From assembly GCA_037903355.1 (NCBI GenBank), contig JBAJFE010000012.1, forward strand, positions 1 through 64,000: 64,000 nt of DNA, given 5' to 3'. This stretch comes from Trichuris trichiura (taxonomy: Eukaryota > Nematoda > Enoplea > Trichinellida > Trichuridae). Positions 34,801 to 45,399 of the stretch are shown here, piece by piece. Below the pieces are notes generated by a model, which was given only the letters and a program-made list of their open reading frames with translations, made no database searches and was not told the origin of the DNA. The first letter of the stretch is position 1; every line of letters begins with the position of its first letter. A program made the position numbers and the translations under genes.

Positions 34801-37800
34801 TACGCCTTGATTATTGTTCGAATAATCGACATTCTACGGTATTAGTATCTACAAAAATAAATCAGTGGGAGTGAGCAGCATTTGCACAAACTCGACTAGC
34901 CATATGACGCTAGCTCGCTTCCACGGAAACCGTGGATAAGCATCCCGCCGAAACGCATTTTATGCACAATATCTTCAGAACAAAAGCGAAAAGATTTAAC
35001 AGTAAAAAAAGACTTAGCTCAAAAGGAAAGTTGATAATTGCCGCCATTATGCGCTTAGCGACACGAAAGGAATCGAAATGCTAAACTATCAGCTACTCTC
35101 GCTTCTGTGTTGACATACAAGTTTCGTAGCTCAAATAGAAGTTACGATCATATTGTATACACAGCAGTTTAAAAGTGACCGCGCAAAATGAGAAGGTTAG
35201 CTGCGCCATTTCTAACCACATGAATAAGCCGACAACTTACGTATTTAGGGTATCGTATTTCATTGTAGGGAACTCATTCAGGCTAGTTTTTTCCTCGTCC
35301 GTTACAGTCGCGTTTTCAGGCATTTCGCCATCGCCCTGGTAAATCTCATACTGCACAAATCTTTCGGGATCGCTCAGTGAACTGCTGCGATGCCGGTGAC
35401 CTTTCTTTTTCTTCTTATCATGAGATCTACGGCTTGAATGCTTTAAGTTCTTCTCGTAATGCTCTAAACCAAGCATCCCTGGAACAATGGCTACGGGTTG
35501 AAATAAAATTCTTCCTTTCAAAAAGATGCCATTGATAATACCTAACGGCTTGTCCAACTGAATATTGACTTCCGGATAACTTTCCAAACTTTCCTTTGAA
35601 TACTTTCTACCGCTGTCGCGCGCAACAGTTTTCGACGGCTTCAAGTAGTGAGGATTGCTTTCAATTTCCGCAAGCCTGTCCGTTTTCACCTATGCAAAAT
35701 GCGAAGTATAAAATATGGCACTTTGCTAACTATAGGCATTAAGTACCTTCCTTAGAGATTCTTCAGTGATGTTCGCTTGCCTGTTGCTTAAAGTCTCTTC
35801 GTACTGACCAAACAAGTTCGCTTCCTTCATTCCACTATCGCTATCATCGCTTGACGGGGGAGTATAGATATTTTCATTGAGATTAAGGCTGCAAGATAGC
35901 ACTCGAAATTTTGTTTTCCGAACAGCTATATCTCTATTTCACACCCTTCGGGGATAGGTAACTTCCTTTGAGCTTTCGGCGCTACTGGATTTAGGTCACC
36001 CGCAAATAAGGCTTTCAAGTCGTCACAAACCAATTCGTACTTCCTATGATGGCTTTCGATTTCCTTGACCAGTTCGATGTAACAAGCTGCCTGCAAGGAA
36101 AATGAATTGTTAAATAGTACATGCCCAAATGAAGCACTGTATAACCCGCTCTTGCGTCTCCAGGTAGTCACTGCTTAAGAATTGAGGGAGTTTGCTCAAA
36201 AGCAAATTATTTAGGCTGTAGATCCTATCCCAGTCAGATTCCCTCTCGTATGCCTCCAACAGTCGAGCGTATATTTTAGCTAAACAAAGCTGATGCAACC
36301 TCGGGAGCATTAACAGATAGCACTGCATTGATACTTATGTTTTGCACGTAGACGCTTTGTATCTTTCCGGGCATCATGCTAGTTTTCGTGCGAAGCATTG
36401 CTTCTATAGTACCCTGCGGGTCGGGTAGATGCCTAGATAATGAGCATCGTGAATATTATATAAGCAGGGCAGATAGAAATCGAATTACTCGGAAAATTCT
36501 CCACATATCCACGCGGCCGCATACAATACGCTAGAAAGATCACTTCGGTACTGAGAACTACCGATCAAAACCATGTTCGCATTGTCGATTAAGCAAGCCA
36601 TCTGCGAAACGGCAAAATGACGAATAGGCAAAACACGAACGGCAACGTCCAGCATTTGTTGGGCTATTAAAGAACCATGCTTTGTTCCTTCAGCTTTCGT
36701 CAGTTCGACAAGAACACTGATGTACCTTAAACAGTCTCAGCTTGCATGTGAATCTGTTTGTTCCTATGAAACAATGAAGTACCATTCAAAATTGGTTATG
36801 TACTTGTAGTTGCTAAATGAACAAATCTGAATTATTTTCGCAACGAGACCATCACGATAGATGGCGCTTCCGTCGTGCTCCACATGATATAGTAAACGCT
36901 TGACTATATCCATAATGTTCTTTCTTGACACCTCAAGTATTAAAAACAATTTTAGTAGCGCGTTAGACGCTGCAGAAATTGACACTAGTTTATTGGCAAA
37001 ATATGGCACGACAAAAAATTCCCTACTGCTCGTTTCGAGGATTGAAGAGTACAAGAGGAACAGGAAGTCATTCGAACCTGAACATCAATAATCTGGATGG
37101 CAACCCCCTAAGGAAAATCAATTCCTAAGGCTGCGCTTAGTCAATAAGAATGTTTAAAATTTATCCTAACAATTTAAATCAAGCAATATAAAACGCTGCA
37201 TACCATTCCATGAAGAAGATCTAGCGCTCTCAAGCGTATACTCTCGTCCTTGTCGTCCAGACAATTGAGAATCAAATCCTTCATCGACTGAACAGCTTTA
37301 GGATGGGTTTTCAATATTTTTCCCATTGCCAGCAGCCCGAGATATTTTACTGAAATTTACATAAACGCTTTTGAAAGTGTAAACAATACCTGTGACCATT
37401 TGCTGTTCAGTCATTAGAAAATCTAGCTGGCGCAACGCCAGTTAAGGGCGGGAAATTGTTTGCACACAAAATCAAACGCTACTTACAGTTTTGGTCAGCG
37501 TCCTCGATAAGAACGCTCAGTTTCTGAACGCACAACTGCAAAAGGCGGCAAAGCTTAAGTCGGTCGAATAGTCTCAGTTTACCTGTATACTCGGCATGTG
37601 ACTTTCCGGCAATTCGGACGATATTGAAATCAAAACTAAAATGGAGAGAATGACACGGAAATACACTCCAATTCATAAAAACATCGAATTCGAATCTATG
37701 TCAACTTACACTAATTTAAAGTATGCAAAATACTGACTTACCGGCGATAACGGTGTTAATGCACTCGTACAGCAAAGACATTGCCGAAGTGCTAAACGGA

Positions 37801-39592
37801 AAAACGTTTAACCAAAAAATATTATATGCGCCAATTGTACCTGTTAATCAGACTCGTCAGCGGCTCAATAAGCTTCTTTCCTAGACGCGGTTCCAAAGGT
37901 GTCAAACAGCCAAACTGAATAAAAATCAGCTTCAGGCGAAAAAACTTCGACAGTTCATGACAAGATTACCAGTTTAATAATCTTTATTAGCATCCAGTTG
38001 TTCGACGACGAAGTCATCAATTTAAAAAATATTGGAGCTAAAGGCAGATAGCTCTTCGGATCCTTGCGAGCCAGCTCGCAAACAACGTTTACCGTGGCTG
38101 ATTGAACGCCTAAAAAACTATTTTTAAAAAAAAAACCTACGAAATCAATTAGACGAAAAGTCAAATGGGCCTTTGAATGCGATTTCAAGAAAACAAATGC
38201 AACGCGAAACGATTACGCAAAAATTGGGCAAAATAAGCCTGCTAAAAGACAGAGATAGAGTACAGTCACTTGAACCTACATTCCTACCTTACGAAATGGT
38301 TCGAATTGCGCAGATACTAAGGAACAAAGTGATGGAATATGGCCCTCATACAAAGCGTGGCAATGAAGATTGAAGTACTACAACATTTGCTCTAATTTTT
38401 TATGAATGAAAAAATGAAACGTTTGATTTTAACGTTCTGCCAAAAAGTATTAGCAGGGATTGCCAAGTCAGCAGAATGCTAACGTTATTTCAGAGTGCTT
38501 ACGCCATCCGTTAACGTTTAACTAATTCAGTAGGTGAAAAGTCGAGAAAGAGATCATAATCCCGTAACTTTTATTCCTGTATGCTTTATAGGAGCCCTAC
38601 TTTATTAGTAATATTATTGTTGATCTCCTACTGGGCCTTATTTATAAATCACAGTCTCCCATAGACATAAACGAAGAAGTAAATACATAGTATACGATGG
38701 ACTCGTTGCTATCCAGTCCAGATCCCGTCATCGCGACTACAATGAACATGGATTACCTGGATCTGGATCTTCCAGTTTCTCTTTTAACCGAGGGAATGTC
38801 GATGGGACTGCTTCGGGAAATTTAAGATACAATCTGTATAGAAGAAGTATAGCACGCTTTCGGATGTACGGTTTGCTGGACGTCAGCTTAAAGATAGATA
38901 ACACTGTCAACTGTTTATACGAAAGAAAATGTTAAATACCAAAATGACTATATCGTTCGCCAAGTCACGAGCAAGATCGGCTGTAATGAAGCAGGCCAAG
39001 CCATTCATTGCAACACTGGCATCGTATGTTGATGAACTGTGTATGTCTTTGCGCACTTGATTTGTTGCAAGCATTAGCACTTCGGTATTTTCGCTAAACG
39101 CTTGAGATGCTGCAAGATATCCAATTCTCTAGAAAAAAAACACGTAGCCAAAAATGGAACGTCAAAGTGAAGGCTGACATGCTCGAACCTTGGACACAAA
39201 CTTCGGACAACTCATAACTTCTATTATGTTGAAAGCTGCCCAGCTTATATCGTAGCCAAGCATTTGCAACTAAAGACAATGGTGGGGAAGGGTACATTTC
39301 GTTAATCAGCGCTTACGTAAGTCAATTTGGCAACGGCATTTGCTTTCACGGCAGGATACTCACTCTTAAGTTCAACTTTGATTTCGTCGATGCATTGGCC
39401 TATGTACTTTGACTAAAATTGAAAATGAAGCATGCGGCTCGAGCTAGAGGAAATGTTTACTTCGTTTTCTTTGCTCGCACGAATTCCGCGGATCATGTCA
39501 GTTGGAGTCTTTTCGAACATTCGCTCGATGTTCCCTTTCACTTTACGTAGCGCAGTTGTAACTTGGACGACTCTGTCCACGTTCGTAGACAT
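31873..39592 (-). CDS. AP3D1: AP-3 complex subunit delta
   Basis: Large subunit of the AP-3 adaptor, which sorts cargo from endosomes/TGN to lysosome-related organelles. Multi-exon gene with introns mostly of 45-60 nt. Exon 1 is 39592..39461 (MSTNVDRV ... KVKGNIERMFEKTPTDMIRGIR), exon 2 is 39412..39317 (SKYIGQCIDEIKVELK), both phase 0. Recognisable conserved segments follow downstream: 'VQSATVNVVCELARKDPKSYLPLAPIFFKLMTSS' region (38100-37960), 'LRALDLLHGM' (37250-37200), 'RLLYHVEHDGSAIYRDGL' to 'NYKYITNFEWY' (36910-36770), 'YAAAWICGEFSE' (36530-36490), 'LFAGDLNPVAPKAQRKLPIPEG' (36010-35930), a Lys/His-rich hinge with 'GEMPENA' (35690-35240) and lysine-rich 33390-32830. The last exons are about 32225..32011 and 31965..31873, joined in phase 0 over a 45-nt intron. 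Middle exon edges are approximate. Confidence 0.93.
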
Positions 39593-42500
39593 CTTTTTTT
39601 CAAACCGGCTAAAACGACCGAATCTTCACAAGGTTAATACGAAAAAGCGTTGGACAAGGAGCTGTAAAAATAGGGCAAAAAGATTGATTGCAGTGGAGTA
39701 GCAGCGCTATTATCATTATTAAGGCAATAAACAAAAGGTTTTCCAAATTAGTTTGACCAAATTTTCTTTTTAAAAGTTTTGCGAACATATTTAAGGCAAC
39801 ACTAACATTACCCTAGCGGAAAAACGTACCGCGCAGAGATTCACTGAAAATTATCTAACTCTACAGTAAAACAGTGGTCAAGTAGCGAGCGCAACCGAAC
39901 GAACTCAGCTCAACTTATGCTGTATTAAATGCATGTAGCAAAATCTAAGCCTGTTAAACATAGAAAACATGCAGGCCGACATAAAATTTGGACTCACATT
40001 ATTGTTATTAATTAATTTTTAGTTTGAGTTGGATAATGAGTTTACAAGTAAAAAAAAGACTTTATTGATCGAACCTTTCGGAAACAACGCTTTCTGTCCT
40101 CAAAGCTGTTACGTAAAAGACTGATGACGTCTTCTCAAGAGCTAAATGTTAGACCGCGAGCAGATTGCTAGCTAATGATTTATTGTTGTCTAACTGCTTA
40201 AGACCTTTTCGAGAAATCTTGCTAACTATACGATAAGCGTTAAAGGCTTTAGGGGGAAAACTCTTTATATGAAAGCAACTCGTTTTTAAGAATTTTATCG
40301 ATCTATGAAATAAATCTCCTTAGCGTCAACTTAACTACCTAGCATTGTCAAATCGTAACAGCGTCAAATCGTTTGCACAGGCAAAGCTATATCATTGCTG
40401 CTTTTTGAAGCTATGAGCAGCAGATAGATTTCAATCTACTAAGGTGTCTTATGTCGTCGTAAAACCCTAGCTACCGCATGGCGTAAACATCTTTCGTCTT
40501 TTACGTGGGGTTAGAATCCGTGGTTTGAAAGGAAAAGCGAACCCACTGCAGAACCGAGAATGGCGATCTTTGACTGTAAACCGGATTCCCGCCTTTTAAA
40601 GCAACTCGGTGTGACAACGTTTTTCAAGGTTTTTAGCAGATTCGTTTAATTAGAATTAGTATCACTTCTTGCTAAATAAACTTTCAAAAGCTCCGTTATT
40701 CACTTTCTTCTGGCTTACAATCATGATTTCAGTTAGTTTCTACGTATTTTCTTGTAGCAGGACAAATCATCTCCTCAGCTGAAAATCGAATGACTCATCG
40801 GTGTCATAAATTATGCTTTACAAGCGTAAATAAGCGTGGATTCAAGTACGCCAAAATGACATTGTTTAAAATAAAACATATCTTCAACACTGAACCTGCG
40901 AGCTTATTTTTTACTGGCGTACTGTATTTCATTCCTCAGCGAACTTTTCAGTATTGCAGTTGCTTTTTAACTGGTCATTGGTCCTGCAATTTCTTTGAGT
41001 TAAAAGTATGTCTTTTATAGCATTTTAAAACAAAGTGAGACGTTGTTTTATACTCTTTTCCAGTTTTTCCGGTGTTTGCCATAATGAGTAACTGTAACTT
41101 CAACCTAAAAAGTTCACAAACCTAAAAAGGCTTGCCAGTTCGAGCTTCAGTGTTAGGTTAGTTTTATATGCCAAGTAGTTATTGAACACAGGGTGTTTCT
41201 TAACGGGGCAGTGGATCTTCATCACTACTTCATACGGTATGTGTTCTTGCCCGTTGATGGGTTCTGAAATTAAACCGAAGCAAATGCCCTACCAACGGAT
41301 GGATGAGCAATTATTAAGGAAAAATACAGAACAAATTCTTAACAGTTTCGGAGCTTTCGGGACTAACCTTGTCCCGTCGTCAGCGATGGTGGTAATGGTG
41401 GTGGCCAAGTAGTTAGTAGGTAATCCCGTATGAATTTGTTTTTTCGTTTCTTCGCTTGCGCCGACAGCCAGCTTTTAGTGATTTGTTTGTTAAACGTTCC
41501 ACATCCTTACAACGTTCTTCGTCACTATAGCTAAGTGCTTTCGTTTTTTGATGTTCGTGTTTGTCATTGTCGGTTTCGAACGGTTTTATGAATATGAATA
41601 CTTTAGTCAAAAGGCTAAACTGCATCCAATGGATAGTTATTATTAAAACAGATATTTGCATGTTCATACAAACCCTCAGAATTTGAGCTATTGCCATTAG
41701 TAATTGACTTAAAAATCCAATTTTTAATTTTATAGCTTTTGTTATCATTGCAAAACGTATTGTTCATTTTATGACCGCATCTTCCGGTTTTCACGTTGTA
41801 ATACTAGCCACTGCTTTCAAATGACACCTTTCTGTCTTACCAAAAGTTGGTTAGAATATGATCTTTCGGCGATTCTAAAGTGGTCTTTTTAGCTGCATGT
41901 TTTCATGCTGTATCAAGATTATGCGCAGCAGTTTTTTAACATGAAAAGTTTTATTGTTTGCGGCGGTATAGCTTAAGCAACATACTTTTATTCGCAGAAG
42001 TGCAGTTTTCATATTTCCATATACGTAGCGAAAAGTAAGTTGCTACGAAACGTCTAATTTGGACCACATACTTATCCTTAAATTAGCTTTAGTAATTCTG
42101 TGCGTTTTGAAATAACAGTGCGTCATCCTCGTCTGGCTTTTTTCTATTTGAAATTGTGCGTTATTTTTTCGCAAACTGCCGTCGCATATTTGCATAGCGT
42201 CTACTGGGAAACTGCAAGCGGATGAATGCTTTAATCTTCGTTGTTTTAAACATATCTTCGCATATCTCAATTGAATGCAGCGTTCCTTCTGAATGTTCTT
42301 GTTAAATCAACGTTAAATCAATCTTTCATCGCTCATAGCCTTTCGATCTTCATATGCGTTATGACTTTTTAGTGCCTGAATTCTCTTTAGTCAACGAAAC
42401 AGGTATTTAATCAGTATACTGTCTTTGTGGGAGACAACGATGTCAGCTTTTCCAGTTTCTATTTACCATACTAACTGAAGTCGTTATCTACCTTTAAGTT

Positions 42501-42625
42501 ATTAAATGAACTCCTATCTTATTTCACGACAAGCAGTCTCGGGTAATCGCAGCTACATACGGTAGCTTACAAAGAATGTGCATTCGATGTACCATCATTA
42601 CTTTTTACGAATTCTGGGTTCGTAG
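39593..42625. other. Intergenic region between AP-3 delta and the DGCR6 homologue
   Basis: About 3 kb between divergently transcribed genes. Apart from the ribozyme-like motif at 41348-41386 I see no gene. Open frames here are short and featureless. Confidence 0.5.
41348..41386 (-). ncRNA. Hammerhead-like ribozyme motif, copy E
   Basis: Read on the minus strand: TCG (41386-41384), CTGACGA (41383-41377), C, helix II GGGAC pairing perfectly with GTCCC across a 7-nt loop, GAAA (41358-41355), GC, T (41352), C (41351, predicted cleavage position), CGA (41350-41348), which pairs with TCG. Compared with copies B, D, F and G, helix I has changed from CCG/CGG to TCG/CGA and helix II from GGGTC/GACCT to GGGAC/GTCCC. 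Both changes are compensatory. Flanks differ from the other copies. Confidence 0.6.
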
Positions 42626-43331
42626 ATGACTTCGCGCGAAGAACGTTTGAGAAAATACGTGGCTGAACTGGAAGCCTTTTCTTCCACTTTGTCAGCTCGC
42701 GAAAAGTCATTGCTGAATCACGCAGTGCTTTCGTCATTAGCTACTGCACTTCTCGACAGAACAGTTTTCGAAATCGCGCGAGAACTGCAGGTACATTGAC
42801 TAGGCGTCATTTGCGCATTCAAAATGGACACGCAACCGTTTCAAGGAGATTCAGCAGATAAAAGAGAAGGATTTGTTTCAACATCGCCAAGCGATGATAA
42901 ACCAGCAGGCACGTGCAAAGGAAAGACTTCTTGAACGGCAGCAGCAGGAAATTGTTCAATGTCAGTCTCTTCCTGATCACGTTACGGTAGCCGTAATTGA
43001 AAAGAACCAACGTGAGCGTCAGGTTCCTTTGGTCCTTCCTTTGACCGTGCCTAACTGCTGTTCGTTATAGCGCTTCGAAAAGTCATGTTTGTTGCAGCTG
43101 CAACGGCTCGATAAAGAAGCAGTGGAAGAGTTAGACCAGTATGTCACTCAGCAGCAGGTCTTTGTTCAGAAATTATGTCCTTTCCAACCCGTGCGCATTG
43201 TTTGCTTCCTCTTACAGACGATCCTTGAAAAGGCTGGTGTACCTGGATTCCGCACCACGCGGGACAACGCCAGCATAAGGTTTCAAATGGTAGCGCTTAA
43301 ATTGATCATGCATTTGGCAGTTTTCGAATGA
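42626..43331 (+). CDS. DGCR6: DGCR6 family protein (gonadal/gdl homologue)
   Basis: Four exons: 42626..42790, 42846..43022, 43071..43157 and 43218..43331, all phase 0, with introns of 55, 48 and 60 nt; product 180 aa. Exon 1 has 'LSSLATALLDRTVFEIARELQ', the most conserved DGCR6 block (alanine-rich, LLD.TVFEI). Exons 2-3 encode the charged coiled-coil segment ('EIQQIKEKDLFQHRQ' and 'RLDKEAVEELDQYVTQQQ'). Exon 4 gives 'TILEKAGVPGFRTT', matching the conserved C-terminal LEKAGV.GF block. The family is known from vertebrate DGCR6 and Drosophila gonadal; the molecular role is poorly defined. It lies 1 kb upstream of HSBP1 in the same orientation. Confidence 0.9.
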
Positions 43332-44330
43332 AATCCCAACCAGTGATGACGTCTAGGTTCATTTATTTCCCGAAAAATGCATCTCGATCCGAAACTTTTA
43401 TTCCTGTAGGCTACTCGCCGTGTCGATGTATCCATCTTCTCCGTCACCTTTCTTCCGCTTCCCTTTTCAAGAATTCATTGCATCCAAGTTCGTGGCACAG
43501 TTTTTATTTATGAATTGTGCTTGAGGTGTTCCATTTTGTCCGACAGGCTCTCTGCTTCATTCTTTTTTCATGCAGTGTTATCTGCAAGCCGCCCTGACTT
43601 GCACCTATTCTGTCATTTAAAAATTTGCATATTTTGTTGCTTTTTTTAAAAAAATGGAACTACTGTCCGTGCGGCAGAATGAAATTGAAGAGAAGACATT
43701 TCGTTGTAGTTGAATGCACAATCAAGTGGTTCGGCTGCTGTGCATTACGTACACGCTAAAGCATTTTTATTATACATCCGTCATTCATACAGTAAGCCTT
43801 TTCCAAAGCTTCTTCTCACCTACATCTCCATTCCATCGGGTTTTTGCCGCTCACTTTAATGTTGAGGCAGCGTAATGAACTCACGTGTGAATAGTTATCC
43901 AACCATTGGGCGTAGCTTGAATCTTGCGCGGCAATTGCTTTAATCCGACCAGCGAGAGCAGCAGAGAAAAGAAATGTCTGAATTTGAATTTGACGGAAAT
44001 ATGATTGATCTTTTGGCATTGTGCCAATTAATTGAAATAACTTTGATTTGAAATATTTGAGTCAAAGCGTGGGCGTTCATTTAATCGTGAATTCCTGCCA
44101 TTACTAGCGAGAACAAGTATTGGTGTTCAATCGTTGGGCAACGAATTCTCGGTTGGTTTCGGTTACGCTGCATTAATTGGAAAATTGGTTTAGCGATTGC
44201 TTGTAGAAAAGTATCAGTTGCGCGATGTGACACGGCTAATGACAGCTAACGATGCATAGTTTTCATAGCTTAGGGCGCGCTTTTTGTTTGACGAAAATTC
44301 AGCCTTCTTCCGTTCTTTTCAGAATTCGTT
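43332..44330. other. Intergenic between DGCR6 and HSBP1
   Basis: About 1 kb. A TTCTTTTCAG just 10 nt before the HSBP1 ATG (44311-44320) looks like a 3' splice site, so part of this stretch may be a 5' UTR intron or outron of HSBP1. No other coding signal was seen. Confidence 0.45.
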
Positions 44331-45087
44331 ATGTCGTCGAACCAAGATAGCTCAGGGCTTCAAGCCGTCGACGAGAAAGAGGAAACCACTTCCGTATACA
44401 AAACGGCCAAGTATGCGTTTGCGTTTGGCACAGAGTACTAGTTCTTTTTTCGTTTATTCTTTAGTTCCGACATTCTTACTCCGTCCGCAGAAGAAAAGCC
44501 GAACCTTGATCGAGAGTCGTCCGTGGATGTGGATCCTCATAGCGCCCAGGAGCTCTGCGAATATGTACCAGTGAAAAAAAGAGGATTTGTTGACCTTTTC
44601 TACATGCGCTTGTTTGCATTGCAGTTTCGCGACATGCTCATACAAACGCAGCAGCGCTTTGCGATGATGTCGGATCAAATTATGAAGAAAAATATCCTTT
44701 CTCCACGTTTGTGTTACCTTTTAAAAGTTCAGCGTGGTAACGTTAATCGATTTGCGCGCGCTTTTAAGTCATCGACGAAAAAAGAGATCGAGCAACTTTT
44801 GAAAATAGCTAACCTTTTTAAGCCTATTATTTATTCATCTTTTTTTGCTCAGTTGATTTTCAAGTTCAGTTTTGATTCCGCTTCATAAATAGTTTACAAC
44901 AGCGGGTATGTATGTGTAGCATTTATGTACTTCGCGTCTAGTAATTGTTTTTTGGTTTTCCATCTTTGAGATTCGTCCATTCCTTAACTTCGTTGCACTT
45001 GACGATATGGGCGAGCGATTGAATCATCTGGAAAGCGACATCAATGGTTTGATCACGCAAACGATGCTGGAAGATCCGAATAAGTGA
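44331..45087 (+). CDS. HSBP1: Heat shock factor-binding protein 1
   Basis: Four exons: 44331..44410, 44465..44564, 44625..44691 and 44999..45087; product 111 aa. The C-terminal two-thirds aligns without gaps to HSBP1: 'DPHSAQELCEY', 'FRDMLIQTQQRFAMMSDQIM', then 'IDDMGERLNHLESDINGLI'. These heptad repeats form the coiled coil that binds heat-shock-factor trimers and attenuates the heat-shock response in the nucleus. An N-terminal extension of about 45 residues rich in Ser/Glu is added relative to the usual 76-aa protein. Introns 1 and 2 are ordinary GT-AG (54 and 60 nt). Intron 3 is 307 nt and AT-AC. Without removing it exactly at those borders the reading 'MKK-IDDM' cannot be made. Confidence 0.92.
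44692..44998 (+). other. U12-type AT-AC intron in HSBP1
   Basis: The 5' splice site is ATATCCTTT (44692-44700), the exact U12 consensus. The branch-site consensus TTCCTTAAC lies at 44980-44988, about 11 nt before the 3' border AC at 44997-44998. The intron splits codon ATT in phase 1 and restores the conserved IDDM motif. No GT donor near the end of exon 3 would give that join. Confidence 0.9.
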
Positions 45088-45399
45088 ACGCTCTTTGCAG
45101 TTTCCCTTCAGTTCGGCGTTCCGTATCCAGCTAAAGTTTCTTCTGGGTTGTACACATGACTAGTTGCGTTCTATTGCTCTGTCATCGATAACATATACGC
45201 GTTTATGATCCTTTGTTTGTTTACCCATAAGCGGCGATTGAGACTTGTATTGTTGCGCAGTGTTCAACATTGTAAACTGAACTTTTTCTTCTTTGTCTTT
45301 GCGTTTTGCGGTTTGCTTTCAGCGAATAAGAAAAGCGACCTAATTCTTTATGCTTTATATGTAATTATTATTAGTTTCAATTGAGGACATTGCCAAGAA

